From positions 124,001-188,000 of the forward strand of contig NZ_JAIXTJ010000042.1 of NCBI RefSeq assembly GCF_027483985.1: a stretch of DNA of 64,000 nucleotides. The letters run 5' to 3'. This document shows positions 11,071 to 22,565 of the stretch, piece by piece. Numbering within the stretch: position 1 is the first letter of the stretch; each line of letters starts with the position of its first letter. This DNA comes from Flavobacterium sp. GTDB lineage: Bacteria; Bacteroidota; Bacteroidia; Flavobacteriales; Flavobacteriaceae. Under the pieces are notes generated by a model. That model did not search any database, was not told where the DNA came from, and worked only from the letters and a program-made list of their open reading frames with translations. Both the position numbers and the translations under genes were made by a program.

Positions 11071-11645
11071 AATTGTAAAAAATTTAATAAAACTTGTGCG
11101 CCAACACTAGACGATTTTTCAGGATGAAATTGGGTGGCATAAAAATTATCCTTTTGCATGGAAGCACTAAACGGCTCAATATAATCACAAACTGAGGTAG
11201 TATCTTCACTAATTTCAGCATAATAACTGTGCACAAAATAAAAATCAGAATCTGCTGGAATATCCTTGAAAATTTCAGATTTCACTGCTGAAATAGTATT
11301 CCAACCCATATGAGGTACTTTTTCTTTGGCTTCAAATTTTTTCACTTTCGCCTTAAAAATTCCCAAACATTCTGTAGTTCCTTCTTCTGAAAAATCACAA
11401 AGCAATTGCTGTCCTAAACAAATTCCTAAAACAGGTTGCTGCAGTTGTTTGATAACCACATCCAACTTTCGTTCTTTTAAATACTTCATTGCCGAACTCG
11501 CTTCGCCTACACCAGGAAAAATAACTTTTTCTGCTAGTTTAAGAACCGTTTCATCATCGGTTACTATGCACGGAAATCCCAAACGCTCTACTGCATTTTT
11601 CACCGATTGGATGTTGCCTGCATTATATTTTACTATTGCTATCAT
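11067..11645 (-). CDS. hisH: Imidazole glycerol phosphate synthase glutamine amidotransferase subunit
   Basis: [42 protein letters not shown]. Confidence 0.97.
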   Translation of the reverse strand: MIAIVKYNAGNIQSVKNAVERLGFPCIVTDDETVLKLAEKVIFPGVGEASSAMKYLKERKLDVVIKQLQQPVLGICLGQQLLCDFSEEGTTECLGIFKAKVKKFEAKEKVPHMGWNTISAVKSEIFKDIPADSDFYFVHSYYAEISEDTTSVCDYIEPFSASMQKDNFYATQFHPEKSSSVGAQVLLNFLQL

Positions 11646-12733
11646 AATATTCCTTTGGTACTTGGAATGGTAGTTGAACCATCTTTTTTTACTGCAATTT
11701 TTAAAGTTCGAGCAAAGGCTTTAAAAATCGATTCTATTTTGTGGTGCTCATTGTCGCCTTCACATTTTATATTCAAATTGGATTTCGAACCATCGCAAAA
11801 CGATTTGAAAAAGTGTGAAAACATTTCGGTTGGCATTTCACCAATTTTTTCGCGTTTAAATTCGGCATCCCAAACCAACCACGAACGTCCACCAAAATCT
11901 AAAGCAACCTGCGCCAAACAATCATCCATCGGAAGTAAAAAGCCGTAACGTTCAATCCCTTTTTTTGAACCTAATGCTTTCGCAAAAACCTCACCCAAAG
12001 CAATCCCGACGTCTTCAATAGTGTGGTGCTCATCAACATACAAATCACCTTTTACTTCAACATATAAATCCATCGTTCCGTGCTTGGCAATTTGTTCTAA
12101 CATATGATCAAAGAAACCTAAACCAGTTTTAATACTGCTTTTTCCGCTTCCGTCAAGGTTTAAATCAATTGTGATTTTGGTTTCATTAGTGTTTCTAACA
12201 ACAGTAGCAGTTCTAGGTTGTTGTTTCAAAAACTGATAAATATCGCTCCAAGAGGTCGTGCTTAAAGCAGCTTTTTCATTAGCTTCAGCTCCAATAAAAA
12301 TTGCCTGACTTCCTAAGTTTTCTGCCAATTGTACATCGGTTTGGCGATCACCAATTACAAAAGAATTTTTTAAATCATAAGAGCCTTTTACATAGTGTTG
12401 CAACAATCCAATGCCTGGTTTTCTGGTTGGCAAATTTTGCTCAGGAAACGAAACATCAATAAGAATTTCACTAAAGGTAATGCCTTCGTTTTCGAACGCT
12501 TGAATGATTTTATTCTGAGCTGGCCAAAAGGTGTTTTCTGGAAACGAATCAGTTCCCATACCATCTTGATTGGTGACCATAACCAACTCATAATCCAATT
12601 CGGTAGCAATTCTAGATAAATATTGAAAAACCTTCGGGTAATATTCTAATTTTTCTAAAGAATCCAATTGATAGTCAATGGGCGGTTCAATGACTAATGT
12701 GCCATCGCGATCTATAAATAATACTTTTTTCAT
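11642..12733 (-). CDS. hisB: Bifunctional histidinol-phosphatase / imidazoleglycerol-phosphate dehydratase
   Basis: N-terminal [12 protein letters not shown]-terminal [28 protein letters not shown]. Confidence 0.97.
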   Translation of the reverse strand: MKKVLFIDRDGTLVIEPPIDYQLDSLEKLEYYPKVFQYLSRIATELDYELVMVTNQDGMGTDSFPENTFWPAQNKIIQAFENEGITFSEILIDVSFPEQNLPTRKPGIGLLQHYVKGSYDLKNSFVIGDRQTDVQLAENLGSQAIFIGAEANEKAALSTTSWSDIYQFLKQQPRTATVVRNTNETKITIDLNLDGSGKSSIKTGLGFFDHMLEQIAKHGTMDLYVEVKGDLYVDEHHTIEDVGIALGEVFAKALGSKKGIERYGFLLPMDDCLAQVALDFGGRSWLVWDAEFKREKIGEMPTEMFSHFFKSFCDGSKSNLNIKCEGDNEHHKIESIFKAFARTLKIAVKKDGSTTIPSTKGIL

Positions 12734-12744
12734 TTTTAGTGAAT

Positions 12745-13770
12745 TTATTTTAATGTTTCAACTTCTAAAAGTTGCAATACATATAGTAATTGTTGGTTCT
12801 CTCGTGGTGTTCCAACGGTGATTCGAATCGTATTTTCGACTACCGAACTTCGGTTGCGTGTAATGATTTGTTGTTCAATCAAACTGTTGTAAATTGCTGT
12901 AGCGTTTTCCATTTCAACCAATAAGAAATTGGCATCTGATGGATAAATTTTAGTCACAAAATCTAGTTCTAAAAGTGCTATTTTAAGCAATTCGCGTTCT
13001 GATTTAATCAATTGCACATTAGATTTAAAAACAGAATCATCGGCAAGCGATTGAACAGCAGCTTCTTGATTTAACTGACTAACATTATACGGTGGTTTTA
13101 CTTTATTCATTACTGAAATGATAGTTTCATTGGCATAAGCAATTCCAACGCGAACCGCAGCCAAACCTCGAGCTTTGCTGAACGTTTGAGAAACAATTAG
13201 GTTAGGATATTGTTTGATTTTAGCAACCAACGATGGTTGTTCACTAAAGTCAATATAAGCTTCGTCTAGAAAAACAATTCCGTTGAAGTTCGAAATAATA
13301 TATTCTAAATTTTCTAATGAATTTCCGGTTGGATTATTAGGCGAACACAAATACAATATTTTTGCTTGCTCTGCTAAAATGGCCTCAGTATTCAACTGAA
13401 AATCTGCTGTTAACGGAATAGAAACGATTTCAACATTATTAATATTAGCGTATACTTCATACATACCGTAGGTTGGCGGACAAATAATGATTTTATCTTG
13501 GTTGGGTTCACAAAAAACACGTTGCACCAAATCAATGATTTCATCACTTCCGTTGCCTACCAAAATATTTTCAATTGCTACTTTCTTTTGACCACTCAAA
13601 ATTTGTTTCAAGCGCCACTGGTACGGATCAGGATAACGATTTAATTTGCCATACGGATTTTCATTCGCATCCAAAAAGATGCCTTCTGTACTTTTATATT
13701 CATCTCTTGCACTAGAATAAGGTTTGAGATTTAAAATGTTTTGTCTGATTAAACTAGTGATATTATCCAT
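12745..13770 (-). CDS. hisC: Histidinol-phosphate aminotransferase
   Basis: [35 protein letters not shown]. Confidence 0.96.
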   Translation of the reverse strand: MDNITSLIRQNILNLKPYSSARDEYKSTEGIFLDANENPYGKLNRYPDPYQWRLKQILSGQKKVAIENILVGNGSDEIIDLVQRVFCEPNQDKIIICPPTYGMYEVYANINNVEIVSIPLTADFQLNTEAILAEQAKILYLCSPNNPTGNSLENLEYIISNFNGIVFLDEAYIDFSEQPSLVAKIKQYPNLIVSQTFSKARGLAAVRVGIAYANETIISVMNKVKPPYNVSQLNQEAAVQSLADDSVFKSNVQLIKSERELLKIALLELDFVTKIYPSDANFLLVEMENATAIYNSLIEQQIITRNRSSVVENTIRITVGTPRENQQLLYVLQLLEVETLK

Positions 13771-15052
13771 TTTGTAGTTTTTTTAATCGAATAGAAACAG
13801 CATTTTTGTGAGCTACTAATTGTTCTGCTTCAGCCATTATTTCAATTGTTTTTCCTAAATTTTGTATGCCGAGTTTGGTGATTTTTTGAAACGTAATTTT
13901 CTTTACAAAACTATCTAAGGAAACACCGCTGTAATTCCTTGCATAACCATTAGTTGGCAAAGTATGATTGGTTCCACTAGCATAATCACCAGCACTTTCA
14001 CAACTGTAATTTCCTATAAAAACCGAACCTGCATTTTCAATCTTCATCAACTTATCTTCCGCATCTTCGATAGCTAAAATCAAGTGTTCTGGAGCATAAA
14101 AGTTACTGAAAGCAAGAGCCGTTGAAATACTTTCAAAAACTAATGCACGACTGTTTTCTAAAGCTTTTTCTACTACTGAAACTCTAGGTAACTGTGCTTT
14201 TTGAACAGCAATGGCTAGCGAAACTTGTTGAACAAGTGCTTCAGATGTAGCTACTAATATTACCTGACTATCGCCACCGTGTTCAGCTTGTGAAAGTAAA
14301 TCAGAAGCTACAAAATCAGGATCAGAAGTAGCATCGGCAAGAACCAACAATTCACTTGGTCCTGCAGGCATATCAATTGCAATACCAAGTTGTTGTGCAT
14401 ATTGTTTGGCTGCCGTTACATATTGATTTCCAGGTCCGAATAATTTTGAAACTTGCGGCACTGATGCTGTTCCAAAAGTCATTGCTGCAATTGCTTGAAT
14501 ACCACCAATTTTATAAATTTCAGTTACACCAGTCAATTGTGCAGCATACAAAATAGCTGGATTGATAGCCCCATTTTTATCAGGTGGCGAACACAAAATA
14601 ACATTTTTGCAACCTGCAATTTGAGCCGGAATAGCCAACATCAAAACCGTTGAAAAAAGTGGTGCTGTTCCACCAGGAATATAGATACCAATGGTTTCTA
14701 TAGCGCGACTTTCTCTCCAACAAAAAACACCAGCCGTAGTTTCAATTTTGGTAGCAATTTCTCTTTGTGATTTGTGAAAGCGTTTAATATTTGCCGCAGC
14801 TTCTTGTATAGCAGTTTTCAACTCGTCCGAAACAAGTGCGCTAGCCAATTGTACTTCCTCTTCGGTAACTTTAAAATTAGTTACAGCAACACCGTCAAAA
14901 ATGGAGGTATATTTTGTGACAGCAGCATCACCATTTTTTTGAACATCCGAGAAAATTCCCTTCACCGTTTCGTTCAAATCGGCAACGGCAAATGTTTTTC
15001 TTTGGGCTAAATTTTCCCAATCAGAAAGTGGTGGATTTATGTAGGTTTTCAT
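13763..15052 (-). CDS. hisD: Histidinol dehydrogenase
   Basis: IGIYIPGGTAPLFSTVLM, FGPGNQYVTAAK, DMPAGPSE, LLSQAEHG. Confidence 0.97.
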   Translation of the reverse strand: MKTYINPPLSDWENLAQRKTFAVADLNETVKGIFSDVQKNGDAAVTKYTSIFDGVAVTNFKVTEEEVQLASALVSDELKTAIQEAAANIKRFHKSQREIATKIETTAGVFCWRESRAIETIGIYIPGGTAPLFSTVLMLAIPAQIAGCKNVILCSPPDKNGAINPAILYAAQLTGVTEIYKIGGIQAIAAMTFGTASVPQVSKLFGPGNQYVTAAKQYAQQLGIAIDMPAGPSELLVLADATSDPDFVASDLLSQAEHGGDSQVILVATSEALVQQVSLAIAVQKAQLPRVSVVEKALENSRALVFESISTALAFSNFYAPEHLILAIEDAEDKLMKIENAGSVFIGNYSCESAGDYASGTNHTLPTNGYARNYSGVSLDSFVKKITFQKITKLGIQNLGKTIEIMAEAEQLVAHKNAVSIRLKKLQNG

Positions 15053-15068
15053 CTGTAAAAGGATTTAT

Positions 15069-15926
15069 TTATTGTATCATTTTTTCAATCGGAATTATCA
15101 AAATTCCTTCGGCACCAAGCGATTTTAGTTGTTCAACAACATCCCAATAATCGTTTTCTTTGACTACAGAGTGCAAACTACTCCAACCTTCTTCTACAAG
15201 TGGTAAAATGGTAGGCGATTTCATTCCTGGCAAAATTTTGCAAATCGATGCAATCGCAGTATTGGGCGCATTAAGAAGGATGTATTTATTCTCTTTTCCG
15301 TTGCGATAAGATTCAATTCTAAACAACAATTTGTTTAAAATTTGCTGCTTTTCAGCAGATAAATCAGTATTAGAAATCAAAACGGCTTGACTTTTAGAAA
15401 TCACTTCTACTTCTTTCAAACCATTCATAATTAAAGTGCTACCCGAACTTACAATATCAAAAATAGCATCGGCAAGTCCAATTCCAGTAGCAATCTCAAC
15501 ACTACCACTGAGTTCTTCAATGATTACAGGAATGTTTTTAGATGTAAAAAAATCAGTTAGTATTTTTGGATAACTAGTAGCAATTTTTTTGTTTTCAAAA
15601 TAACTCAAATCGGTATAAACTTCGTCTTTTGGAATGGCTAAAGAAAGTTTGCACGATGCAAATCCAAGTTGAGAAATAGTAGTTACGTTTTTGTTTTTTT
15701 CCCAAACTTCGTTTTCTCCAAGAATACCAATATCGGCAACTCCTTGTTCTACGTATTGCGGAATATCATCATCGCGCAAATACAAAATTTCGATAGGAAA
15801 ATTACTGGCAACGGCTTTCAGTTTTCGCTCTCCGTTAGAGATTTGAATGCCACAAGATTCTAATAATTGAAGTGATTTTTCACTCAGTCGGCCACTTTTT
15901 TGGATGGCAATTTTTAAAGTACTCAT
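15069..15926 (-). CDS. hisG: ATP phosphoribosyltransferase
   Basis: MSTLKIAIQKSGRLSEKS, EIATGIGLADAIFDIVSSGSTL; ORF track upstream start trimmed to Met at 15926. Confidence 0.95.
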   Translation of the reverse strand: MSTLKIAIQKSGRLSEKSLQLLESCGIQISNGERKLKAVASNFPIEILYLRDDDIPQYVEQGVADIGILGENEVWEKNKNVTTISQLGFASCKLSLAIPKDEVYTDLSYFENKKIATSYPKILTDFFTSKNIPVIIEELSGSVEIATGIGLADAIFDIVSSGSTLIMNGLKEVEVISKSQAVLISNTDLSAEKQQILNKLLFRIESYRNGKENKYILLNAPNTAIASICKILPGMKSPTILPLVEEGWSSLHSVVKENDYWDVVEQLKSLGAEGILIIPIEKMIQ

Positions 15927-15975
15927 TTTTGTTTTGGGATAAAATCTGAGTATAAACGACTGTAATAAAAACAAA

Positions 15976-16006
15976 AAAAACCGTCAGATATACTCAGACG
16001 GTTTTT
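15976..16006 (-). terminator. his attenuator intrinsic terminator hairpin
   Basis: Minus strand AAAAACCGTC...GACGGTTTTTTTT, 10-bp stem, upstream of hisG. Confidence 0.85.
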
Positions 16007-16031
16007 AAATATGTTTAGCTACAATACATCA

Positions 16032-16088
16032 TTAACTCGCCTGTGTGGTGAGATGATGATGATGCAATTGAGCGTTTGAAAATTTCAT
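16032..16088 (-). CDS. hisL: his operon leader peptide, MKFSNAQLHHHHLTTQAS
   Basis: Read by hand on minus strand: 18 codons with four consecutive CAT His codons upstream of the attenuator hairpin. Confidence 0.88.
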   Translation of the reverse strand: MKFSNAQLHHHHLTTQAS

Positions 16089-16107
16089 TTTTGTTTTTTT
16101 GATGCTG

Positions 16108-16115
16108 CAAATATA
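16108..16115 (-). promoter_or_regulatory. Putative -7 element of his operon promoter
   Basis: Minus strand TATATTTG matches TAnnTTTG; no clear -33 element. Confidence 0.35.
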
Positions 16116-16269
16116 TAAAGTTTATTTCGGTACAGACTACTATTTTATAATTTTTAACATTTGTCTATTGTTTAATAATGGAACATTGGAGCACCAAAGT
16201 GTAACAAAAAACAGCATAAACCTACTAATCTAGAAGTACTTATTTTTACAGAACAAATTATAATAGAAT

Positions 16270-18288
16270 ATGAAAAACATCAAAATCTCACTTCTTGCTG
16301 CAACAGTACTTTTAGCTTCTTGTAGTAAAAAAGAAGAATTGGCATCAGGTATCACAAAAAAAAATATGGATACCTTAGTAAAACCTGGTGATAATTTCGA
16401 TCGTTTCGTAAACGGAACTTGGGCAAAAAACAATAAAATACCTGCTGACAAATCCTCTTATGGCGCTTTTGATATGTTATATGACAAATCACAAAAAGAC
16501 GTCAAAGCAATTATTGAAGAAGCTTCTAAAGGGAGTTTCGCTGAAGGTTCAGACGAACAAAAAATCGGCGACTACTACGGCTCGTTCATGAACCGTAAAG
16601 ACAGAGATGCTAAAGGTGTTACTCCAATTCAATCGGAATTAAAAGCGATTGATGCTATTGCAAACTATACCGACTTGGCAACCTATTTCGGAAAAGCCAA
16701 CAGAATCGGAGTTTCCATTCCGTTCTCTGTTTCGGTAACCGAAGATTTTAAAAACCCTAAACAATACACGCTAATGACTTGGCAAGGTGGTTTAGGACTT
16801 CCTGAAAGAGAATACTACCTACAAAACGACGCTAAAATGGTAGCGATTCGCAAACAATATGTTGCGCATATTGAAAAAATGTGGCAGTTAGTCGGACTTC
16901 AAAATGGTGCTGAAAGTGCTGCTAAAGTAATGGCTTTAGAAACTACTTTGGCTACAAATCACATGAAAAAAGAAGACACTCGTAACACAGCTAAACTCTA
17001 CAATAAATATGCTTTAACCAATCTTAAGTCGTTAATGCCTGATTTCGATTGGACGGCAATGCTTAAAAATGCTGGTGTAGCTTCTGAAAAAAACATTGTA
17101 GTGGCTCAAGTAGAGTACACCAAAAGTTTAAATAACGTGATTAAAAATACGCCAATTGATACTTGGAAAACGTATTTAAAATGGGGATTGATTAATAATG
17201 CGGCTAGTTATTTAAATACAGCATTAGACAAACAAAACTTTGAATTTTACGGCAAAACGTTATACGGAACGGAACAACAAGAAGAAGATTGGAAAAGAGC
17301 TGTTAGTGCTGTAAATGGCGGTTTGGGAGAAATTGTTGGAAAAGTATATGTAAAAAAACACTTTACTCCTGAGGCTAAAGAACGCATGACAGCTATGGTT
17401 AAAAACCTACTTAAAGCTTACGCAGAAAGCATCAAAGGATTAGATTGGATGAGTGCTAATACCAAAAAAGAAGCTTTAGCTAAAGTGGATAAATTCATGA
17501 TTAAAATTGGATATCCTGATAAATGGAAGGACTACTCTTCGCTAAAAGTAGCTAAAAATGATTTATTCGGAAATGCTACAAGAGCTACCGAATTTGAATA
17601 CAACAGAATGCTAAACAAACTAGGAAAACCTGTAGATAGAACAGAATGGGGAATGACACCTCAAACAGTCAATGCATATTACAATCCAACCTTAAACGAA
17701 ATTGTTTTTCCAGCAGCCATCTTGCAACCTCCTTTCTTTAATTTAGCTGCAGATGATGCTGTTAATTATGGTGGAATTGGTGCCGTAATCGGACACGAAA
17801 TCGGACACGGATTTGACGATCAAGGAAGTACTTTTGATGGTGAAGGTGTGATGAGAAATTGGTGGACACCACAAGATTTAGCAGCCTTCCAATCAAGAAC
17901 TAAAGCATTAGTTGACCAATATAATAGCTTCAAAGCTTTTCCAGATTTAAACCTTAACGGAAGTTTTACGCTAGGTGAAAACATCGGTGATTTAGGTGGA
18001 TTAAGCATCGCTCTTAAAGCCTACAAAATGTCACTTAACGGAAAAGAAGCTCCTAAAATGGACGGCTACACCGGAATTCAAAGAGTATTTCTTGGTTGGG
18101 GACAAGTATGGTTAGACAAAACTCGTGAAGAAGCCTTGAGAAATCAAATTGCTTCCGACCCACATTCGCCTGCTAAATTTAGAATTAATGGTGTGGTTAG
18201 AAACATTCCTGAATTTTATGAGGCGTTTAATGTTAAACCAACTGATTCACTTTACTTAGCTCCAGAAAAAAGAGTTAAAATTTGGTAA
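16270..18288 (+). CDS. M13 family zinc metallopeptidase, lipoprotein (PepO/neprilysin-like)
   Basis: VIGHEIGHGFDDQG HExxH, NAYYNPTLNEIVFPAAILQPPFF, ENIGDLGG; lipobox LLASC. Confidence 0.95.
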   Translation: MKNIKISLLAATVLLASCSKKEELASGITKKNMDTLVKPGDNFDRFVNGTWAKNNKIPADKSSYGAFDMLYDKSQKDVKAIIEEASKGSFAEGSDEQKIGDYYGSFMNRKDRDAKGVTPIQSELKAIDAIANYTDLATYFGKANRIGVSIPFSVSVTEDFKNPKQYTLMTWQGGLGLPEREYYLQNDAKMVAIRKQYVAHIEKMWQLVGLQNGAESAAKVMALETTLATNHMKKEDTRNTAKLYNKYALTNLKSLMPDFDWTAMLKNAGVASEKNIVVAQVEYTKSLNNVIKNTPIDTWKTYLKWGLINNAASYLNTALDKQNFEFYGKTLYGTEQQEEDWKRAVSAVNGGLGEIVGKVYVKKHFTPEAKERMTAMVKNLLKAYAESIKGLDWMSANTKKEALAKVDKFMIKIGYPDKWKDYSSLKVAKNDLFGNATRATEFEYNRMLNKLGKPVDRTEWGMTPQTVNAYYNPTLNEIVFPAAILQPPFFNLAADDAVNYGGIGAVIGHEIGHGFDDQGSTFDGEGVMRNWWTPQDLAAFQSRTKALVDQYNSFKAFPDLNLNGSFTLGENIGDLGGLSIALKAYKMSLNGKEAPKMDGYTGIQRVFLGWGQVWLDKTREEALRNQIASDPHSPAKFRINGVVRNIPEFYEAFNVKPTDSLYLAPEKRVKIW

Positions 18289-18421
18289 TACACAGCAAAT
18301 ACATAAACAAACCCAGCAATACTGTTGGGTTTTTTTATTGCTATTACATTTAAAAAATATAAATAACAGAATCAATAATTTCACTATTTTTGTGTAACAA
18401 ACACTTCAACACCATCAAAAA

Positions 18422-20524
18422 ATGAAAAAATCAATTCTAATAATGGCTTTGGCACTACCAATCACACTTATGAGTCAAAACAAATTGCAATATCCTACTA
18501 CAAAAAAAGGTCAAGTAACCGATACTTATTTCGATACCAAAGTAGCCGATCCTTATCGCTGGCTTGAAGACGACAGATCTGACGAAACGGGTTCTTGGGT
18601 AAAAGAACAAAACCGTTTAACCTACGACTATCTTGGTAAAATTCCTTACCGTGAAGCTTTAAAAGCAAGACTTGAAAAACTTTGGAACTACGAAAAAATA
18701 AGTGCGCCTTTCAAAGAAGGTAACTTTACGTATTACTATAAAAACAACGGACTACAAAACCAATCCGTGCTGTATAGAAAAGACGCTAAAGGTGTAGAAA
18801 GTGTATTTCTTGATCCTAATACTTTTTCAAAAGATGGAACCTCATCACTTGGTGGCGTAAATTTCTCGGAAGATGGCTCTAAAGTTGCCTACTCGATTTC
18901 AGAAGGTGGAAGCGACTGGAGAAAAGTGATCGTTATGGATGCTGTTACCAAAAAAATACTGGAACCAACGCTAGAAGATATCAAATTCAGTGGCGTATCT
19001 TGGAAAGGAAACGAAGGCTTTTACTATTCAAGTTACGACAAACCTGAAGGAAGCGAACTATCAGCCAAAACCGACCAACACAAGTTGTATTTTCACAAAC
19101 TAGGAACACGTCAAAAAGACGATAAAGTGATCTTTGGTCTTGATCAAAAAAGAAGATATGTAGGCGGTTATGTTACAGAAGACAATCATTATTTGGTAAT
19201 TTCTGCTTCTACATCAACTTATGGAAATGAACTTTACATCCAAGATTTAACCAAACCAAACAGTCCAATTGTAACTATTGTTGATAATTTCAACAGTGAT
19301 AATTCAATCATCGACAGCCAAGGTTCTAAATTATTTATTGCTACCGATTTAAATGCACCCAATACACGTGTAGTAACCGTAGATGTTAGCAATCCGAAAC
19401 CTGAAAATTGGAAAGACCTAATTCCTGAAACCGAAAATGTACTTAATGTATCAACAGGAAGTGGCTACATTTTTGCCAATTATATGATTGATGCAGTCAG
19501 TGCCATCAAACAATATGATTATACGGGAAAATTAGTACGAAATATCAAACTTCCAGGCATCGGAACTTCAGGTGGTTTTGGTGGTAAAAAAACAGAAAAA
19601 ATACTTTATTATTCGTTTACTAATTACATAACGCCAGGTTCAACTTATTCGTTTGATCCAAAATCGGGTGATTCTAAAATTTATGAAACACCAAAAATTG
19701 ATTTCAAGTCAGAAGATTATGAATCAAAACAAGTGTTTTATACTTCTAAAGATGGAACAAAAATCCCAATGATTATTACCCACAAAAAAGGATTGAAATT
19801 AGATGGTAAAAACCCAACTATTCTTTATGGATATGGTGGTTTTAATGTGAGTTTAACGCCAAGTTTTAGTATTTCAAATGCCGTTTGGATGGAAAATGGT
19901 GGCATTTATGCGGTAGCCAACCTTCGTGGTGGTGGAGAATACGGAAAAAAATGGCACGTTGCCGGAACTAAAATGCAAAAGCAAAATGTATTCAATGATT
20001 TTATCGCTGCAGCAGAATACTTAATCGCTGAAAAATATACTTCTTCTGATTTCCTTGCTATTCGTGGTGGATCTAATGGCGGATTATTAGTAGGTGCGAC
20101 AATGACACAAAGACCCGACTTAATGAAAGTGGCTTTACCAGCAGTTGGAGTAATGGATATGTTGCGCTACCACACTTTCACGGCTGGTGCAGGTTGGGCT
20201 TACGATTATGGAACAGCGGAAGACAGTAAAGAAATGTTCGAATACATCAAAGGATATTCTCCGGTGCACAACGTAAAACCAAATACCAAATATCCTGCAA
20301 CAATGGTAACAACTGGTGACCACGACGATAGAGTAGTTCCAGCACACAGCTTTAAATTTGCTGCCGAATTACAAGAAAAACAAGCAGGAGAAAATCCAAC
20401 ACTAATAAGAATAGACATAAACGCCGGACACGGAGCAGGAAAATCAGTAGCCGCATCCATCCAAGAAAGCGTAGACATCATGGCATTCACATTATACAAT
20501 ATGGGAATAACTAAACTTCCGTAG
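18422..20524 (+). CDS. S9 prolyl oligopeptidase
   Basis: [20 protein letters not shown] catalytic Ser, [20 protein letters not shown]. Confidence 0.95.
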   Translation: MKKSILIMALALPITLMSQNKLQYPTTKKGQVTDTYFDTKVADPYRWLEDDRSDETGSWVKEQNRLTYDYLGKIPYREALKARLEKLWNYEKISAPFKEGNFTYYYKNNGLQNQSVLYRKDAKGVESVFLDPNTFSKDGTSSLGGVNFSEDGSKVAYSISEGGSDWRKVIVMDAVTKKILEPTLEDIKFSGVSWKGNEGFYYSSYDKPEGSELSAKTDQHKLYFHKLGTRQKDDKVIFGLDQKRRYVGGYVTEDNHYLVISASTSTYGNELYIQDLTKPNSPIVTIVDNFNSDNSIIDSQGSKLFIATDLNAPNTRVVTVDVSNPKPENWKDLIPETENVLNVSTGSGYIFANYMIDAVSAIKQYDYTGKLVRNIKLPGIGTSGGFGGKKTEKILYYSFTNYITPGSTYSFDPKSGDSKIYETPKIDFKSEDYESKQVFYTSKDGTKIPMIITHKKGLKLDGKNPTILYGYGGFNVSLTPSFSISNAVWMENGGIYAVANLRGGGEYGKKWHVAGTKMQKQNVFNDFIAAAEYLIAEKYTSSDFLAIRGGSNGGLLVGATMTQRPDLMKVALPAVGVMDMLRYHTFTAGAGWAYDYGTAEDSKEMFEYIKGYSPVHNVKPNTKYPATMVTTGDHDDRVVPAHSFKFAAELQEKQAGENPTLIRIDINAGHGAGKSVAASIQESVDIMAFTLYNMGITKLP

Positions 20525-20620
20525 TCAGTAGGCAGTGCTCAGTCTCAGTATTCAGTATTTTACACATCGAAAACTGAGACTGAAAACTGATCACTGAACA
20601 CTGAACACTGAACACTAAAA
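20525..20620. repeat. CAGT-rich repeat with 11-bp inverted arms, probable bidirectional terminator
   Basis: TCAGTCTCAGT (20539-20549) and ACTGAGACTGA (20573-20583) plus TGAACAC repeats, between convergent genes. Confidence 0.6.
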
Positions 20621-20621
20621 C

Positions 20622-21158
20622 CTACTTCGGCAAAGGCGCACCAACAGCTACAGAACAAACATGACCTTCTTGTCCGTGTGGTGGATTCATTCCCGGAGCC
20701 GTTTCTACTGGAGCAGCGATAGTTGCAGGAATGTTATTATTTGTAGTCGTAATCGTAGCACCATTTTTAGTTACCGTTCCAGGAGTTGATCCTGCAGAAG
20801 TAATGGTAGCTGATTGTGTTGAAGCTGTTGTAGTTTTAGCTGGAGCCGAATTCAATGGTGCACCAACTGCAACATCACAACGATGTCCTGGTTGTCCGTG
20901 TGCCGGATTCATTCCTTTTCCAACCGCTACAGGTTGCGCCGTTGTTGGTGCTACCATACCATTTGGTGTAGTCATCATTGGTGTTCCTGCTTGCGGAGCT
21001 GTCGTTGATGGTGTCGTTGGTGCGGCAGTTGGACCTTTAAAATCATCTGAAAACACCGAGGTTTCTGGATTATTTGAAACTACAGTAGCTTCTTCTTCTT
21101 TCTTGCAAGAAACAAATCCCAAAGCCAAAAAAACTATACTTAATACTATCTTTTTCAT
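20622..21158 (-). CDS. Lipoprotein with two GMNPxHGQxGHxCxVAVGAPL motifs
   Basis: Lipobox FVSCKKEEE; motif twice in Pro/Thr/Ala-rich context. Confidence 0.75.
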   Translation of the reverse strand: MKKIVLSIVFLALGFVSCKKEEEATVVSNNPETSVFSDDFKGPTAAPTTPSTTAPQAGTPMMTTPNGMVAPTTAQPVAVGKGMNPAHGQPGHRCDVAVGAPLNSAPAKTTTASTQSATITSAGSTPGTVTKNGATITTTNNNIPATIAAPVETAPGMNPPHGQEGHVCSVAVGAPLPK

Positions 21159-21291
21159 AAAAATTCTTTTTTTTGATAACATCAAATATACAAGTTTTAT
21201 AAAACAAAACAATAAGACACCGTTCATTTTGAAAAACACCACCCAATTCTCCCACAAAAATCACTATATTTATACCACTAAATAAATCAAA

Positions 21292-22302
21292 ATGTCGATC
21301 ACCAAACCTATAGTGCTACTTTTATCATTACTTGCCATTACTTCAAGTTGCAACCAATCGCAATCTAAAGAAAACAACCAACCAAAAGTTATAAAAAAGG
21401 CGGTCAAAGTAGCCAAAGTCATCACCTTAGATACCGTCGATTTTAAAAAAAGAATGGTAGCATTAAGCAATGGCGATACTACCGGAAAATGGCCCGTAAA
21501 AACTGTGCATCCTTTACCTGGAGCACTGCTACCCTACAAACGCATCATTGCTTTTTATGGAAATTTATATTCTAAGCGAATGGGAATACTAGGCGAACTT
21601 CCTAAAACCGATATGCTCAACAAACTAAAAGAAGAAGTAGCACTCTGGAAAGCTGCCGATTCAACAGTAGAAACTGTACCGGCTTTGCATTACATTGCAA
21701 TTACCGCTCAAGGCAAAAATGGTAGCGGTAGCAACTACCGACTCCGCATGCCATTCAAACAAATTGACACCATAATGGCTTGGGCAAAAGAAATTGACGC
21801 CTTGGTTTTTCTAGATGTACAAATAGGACACAGCACCGTAAAAGAAGAAATTGCAACACTTACCGATTACTTAAAACTACCCAACGTTCACCTAGGCATT
21901 GACCCAGAATTTTCTATGAAAGGTGGCGAAATACCCGGTGCCAAAATCGGAACAATGTCAGCAACCGATATTAATGATGCCATTGATTTTTTAACCACTT
22001 TAGTTACAGAAAACAACCTACCACCAAAAGTATTAGTAGTACACCGTTTCACTAAAAAAATGATTACCGATTACAACCAAATAAAACCAACCGCACAAGT
22101 ACAAGTAGTAATTGACATGGACGGCTTTGGCAGCAAAGAACTAAAAAAAGCCACTTGGATGCGAACCATCTACCCAGAACCAGTGCAATTCACAGGCTTC
22201 AAACTCTTCTACAAAAACGACAATGAAGGCAAAGCTGAAATGTACACACCACAAGAATTACTAAAGTTCACACCAAAACCGATTTATATTCAATATCAGT
22301 AA
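21292..22302 (+). CDS. Conserved hypothetical lipoprotein
   Basis: Signal peptide/lipobox ITSSCNQSQS; long clean ORF. Confidence 0.7.
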   Translation: MSITKPIVLLLSLLAITSSCNQSQSKENNQPKVIKKAVKVAKVITLDTVDFKKRMVALSNGDTTGKWPVKTVHPLPGALLPYKRIIAFYGNLYSKRMGILGELPKTDMLNKLKEEVALWKAADSTVETVPALHYIAITAQGKNGSGSNYRLRMPFKQIDTIMAWAKEIDALVFLDVQIGHSTVKEEIATLTDYLKLPNVHLGIDPEFSMKGGEIPGAKIGTMSATDINDAIDFLTTLVTENNLPPKVLVVHRFTKKMITDYNQIKPTAQVQVVIDMDGFGSKELKKATWMRTIYPEPVQFTGFKLFYKNDNEGKAEMYTPQELLKFTPKPIYIQYQ

Positions 22303-22565
22303 ACTACAAGTCCCATAAAAAGCTAATGCACTCTACCGTCACTTCGAGTGATTTAATATTTTAAAAACGCCAGTTTTTAGAATGTAAAATTGTATCGAGA
22401 ACCTATGAAAACCCAACCCCAAATAAACAAATTGTAAACACCACCAACACAACCATAACCTTTCCTAAAGATTCCACTACCATATAGTGACAATTTTTTA
22501 TTTTTAGATTAATACTACTTTAACACATCCGATGGAGTTTTGTAGCAACATAAAAACTACACAAC

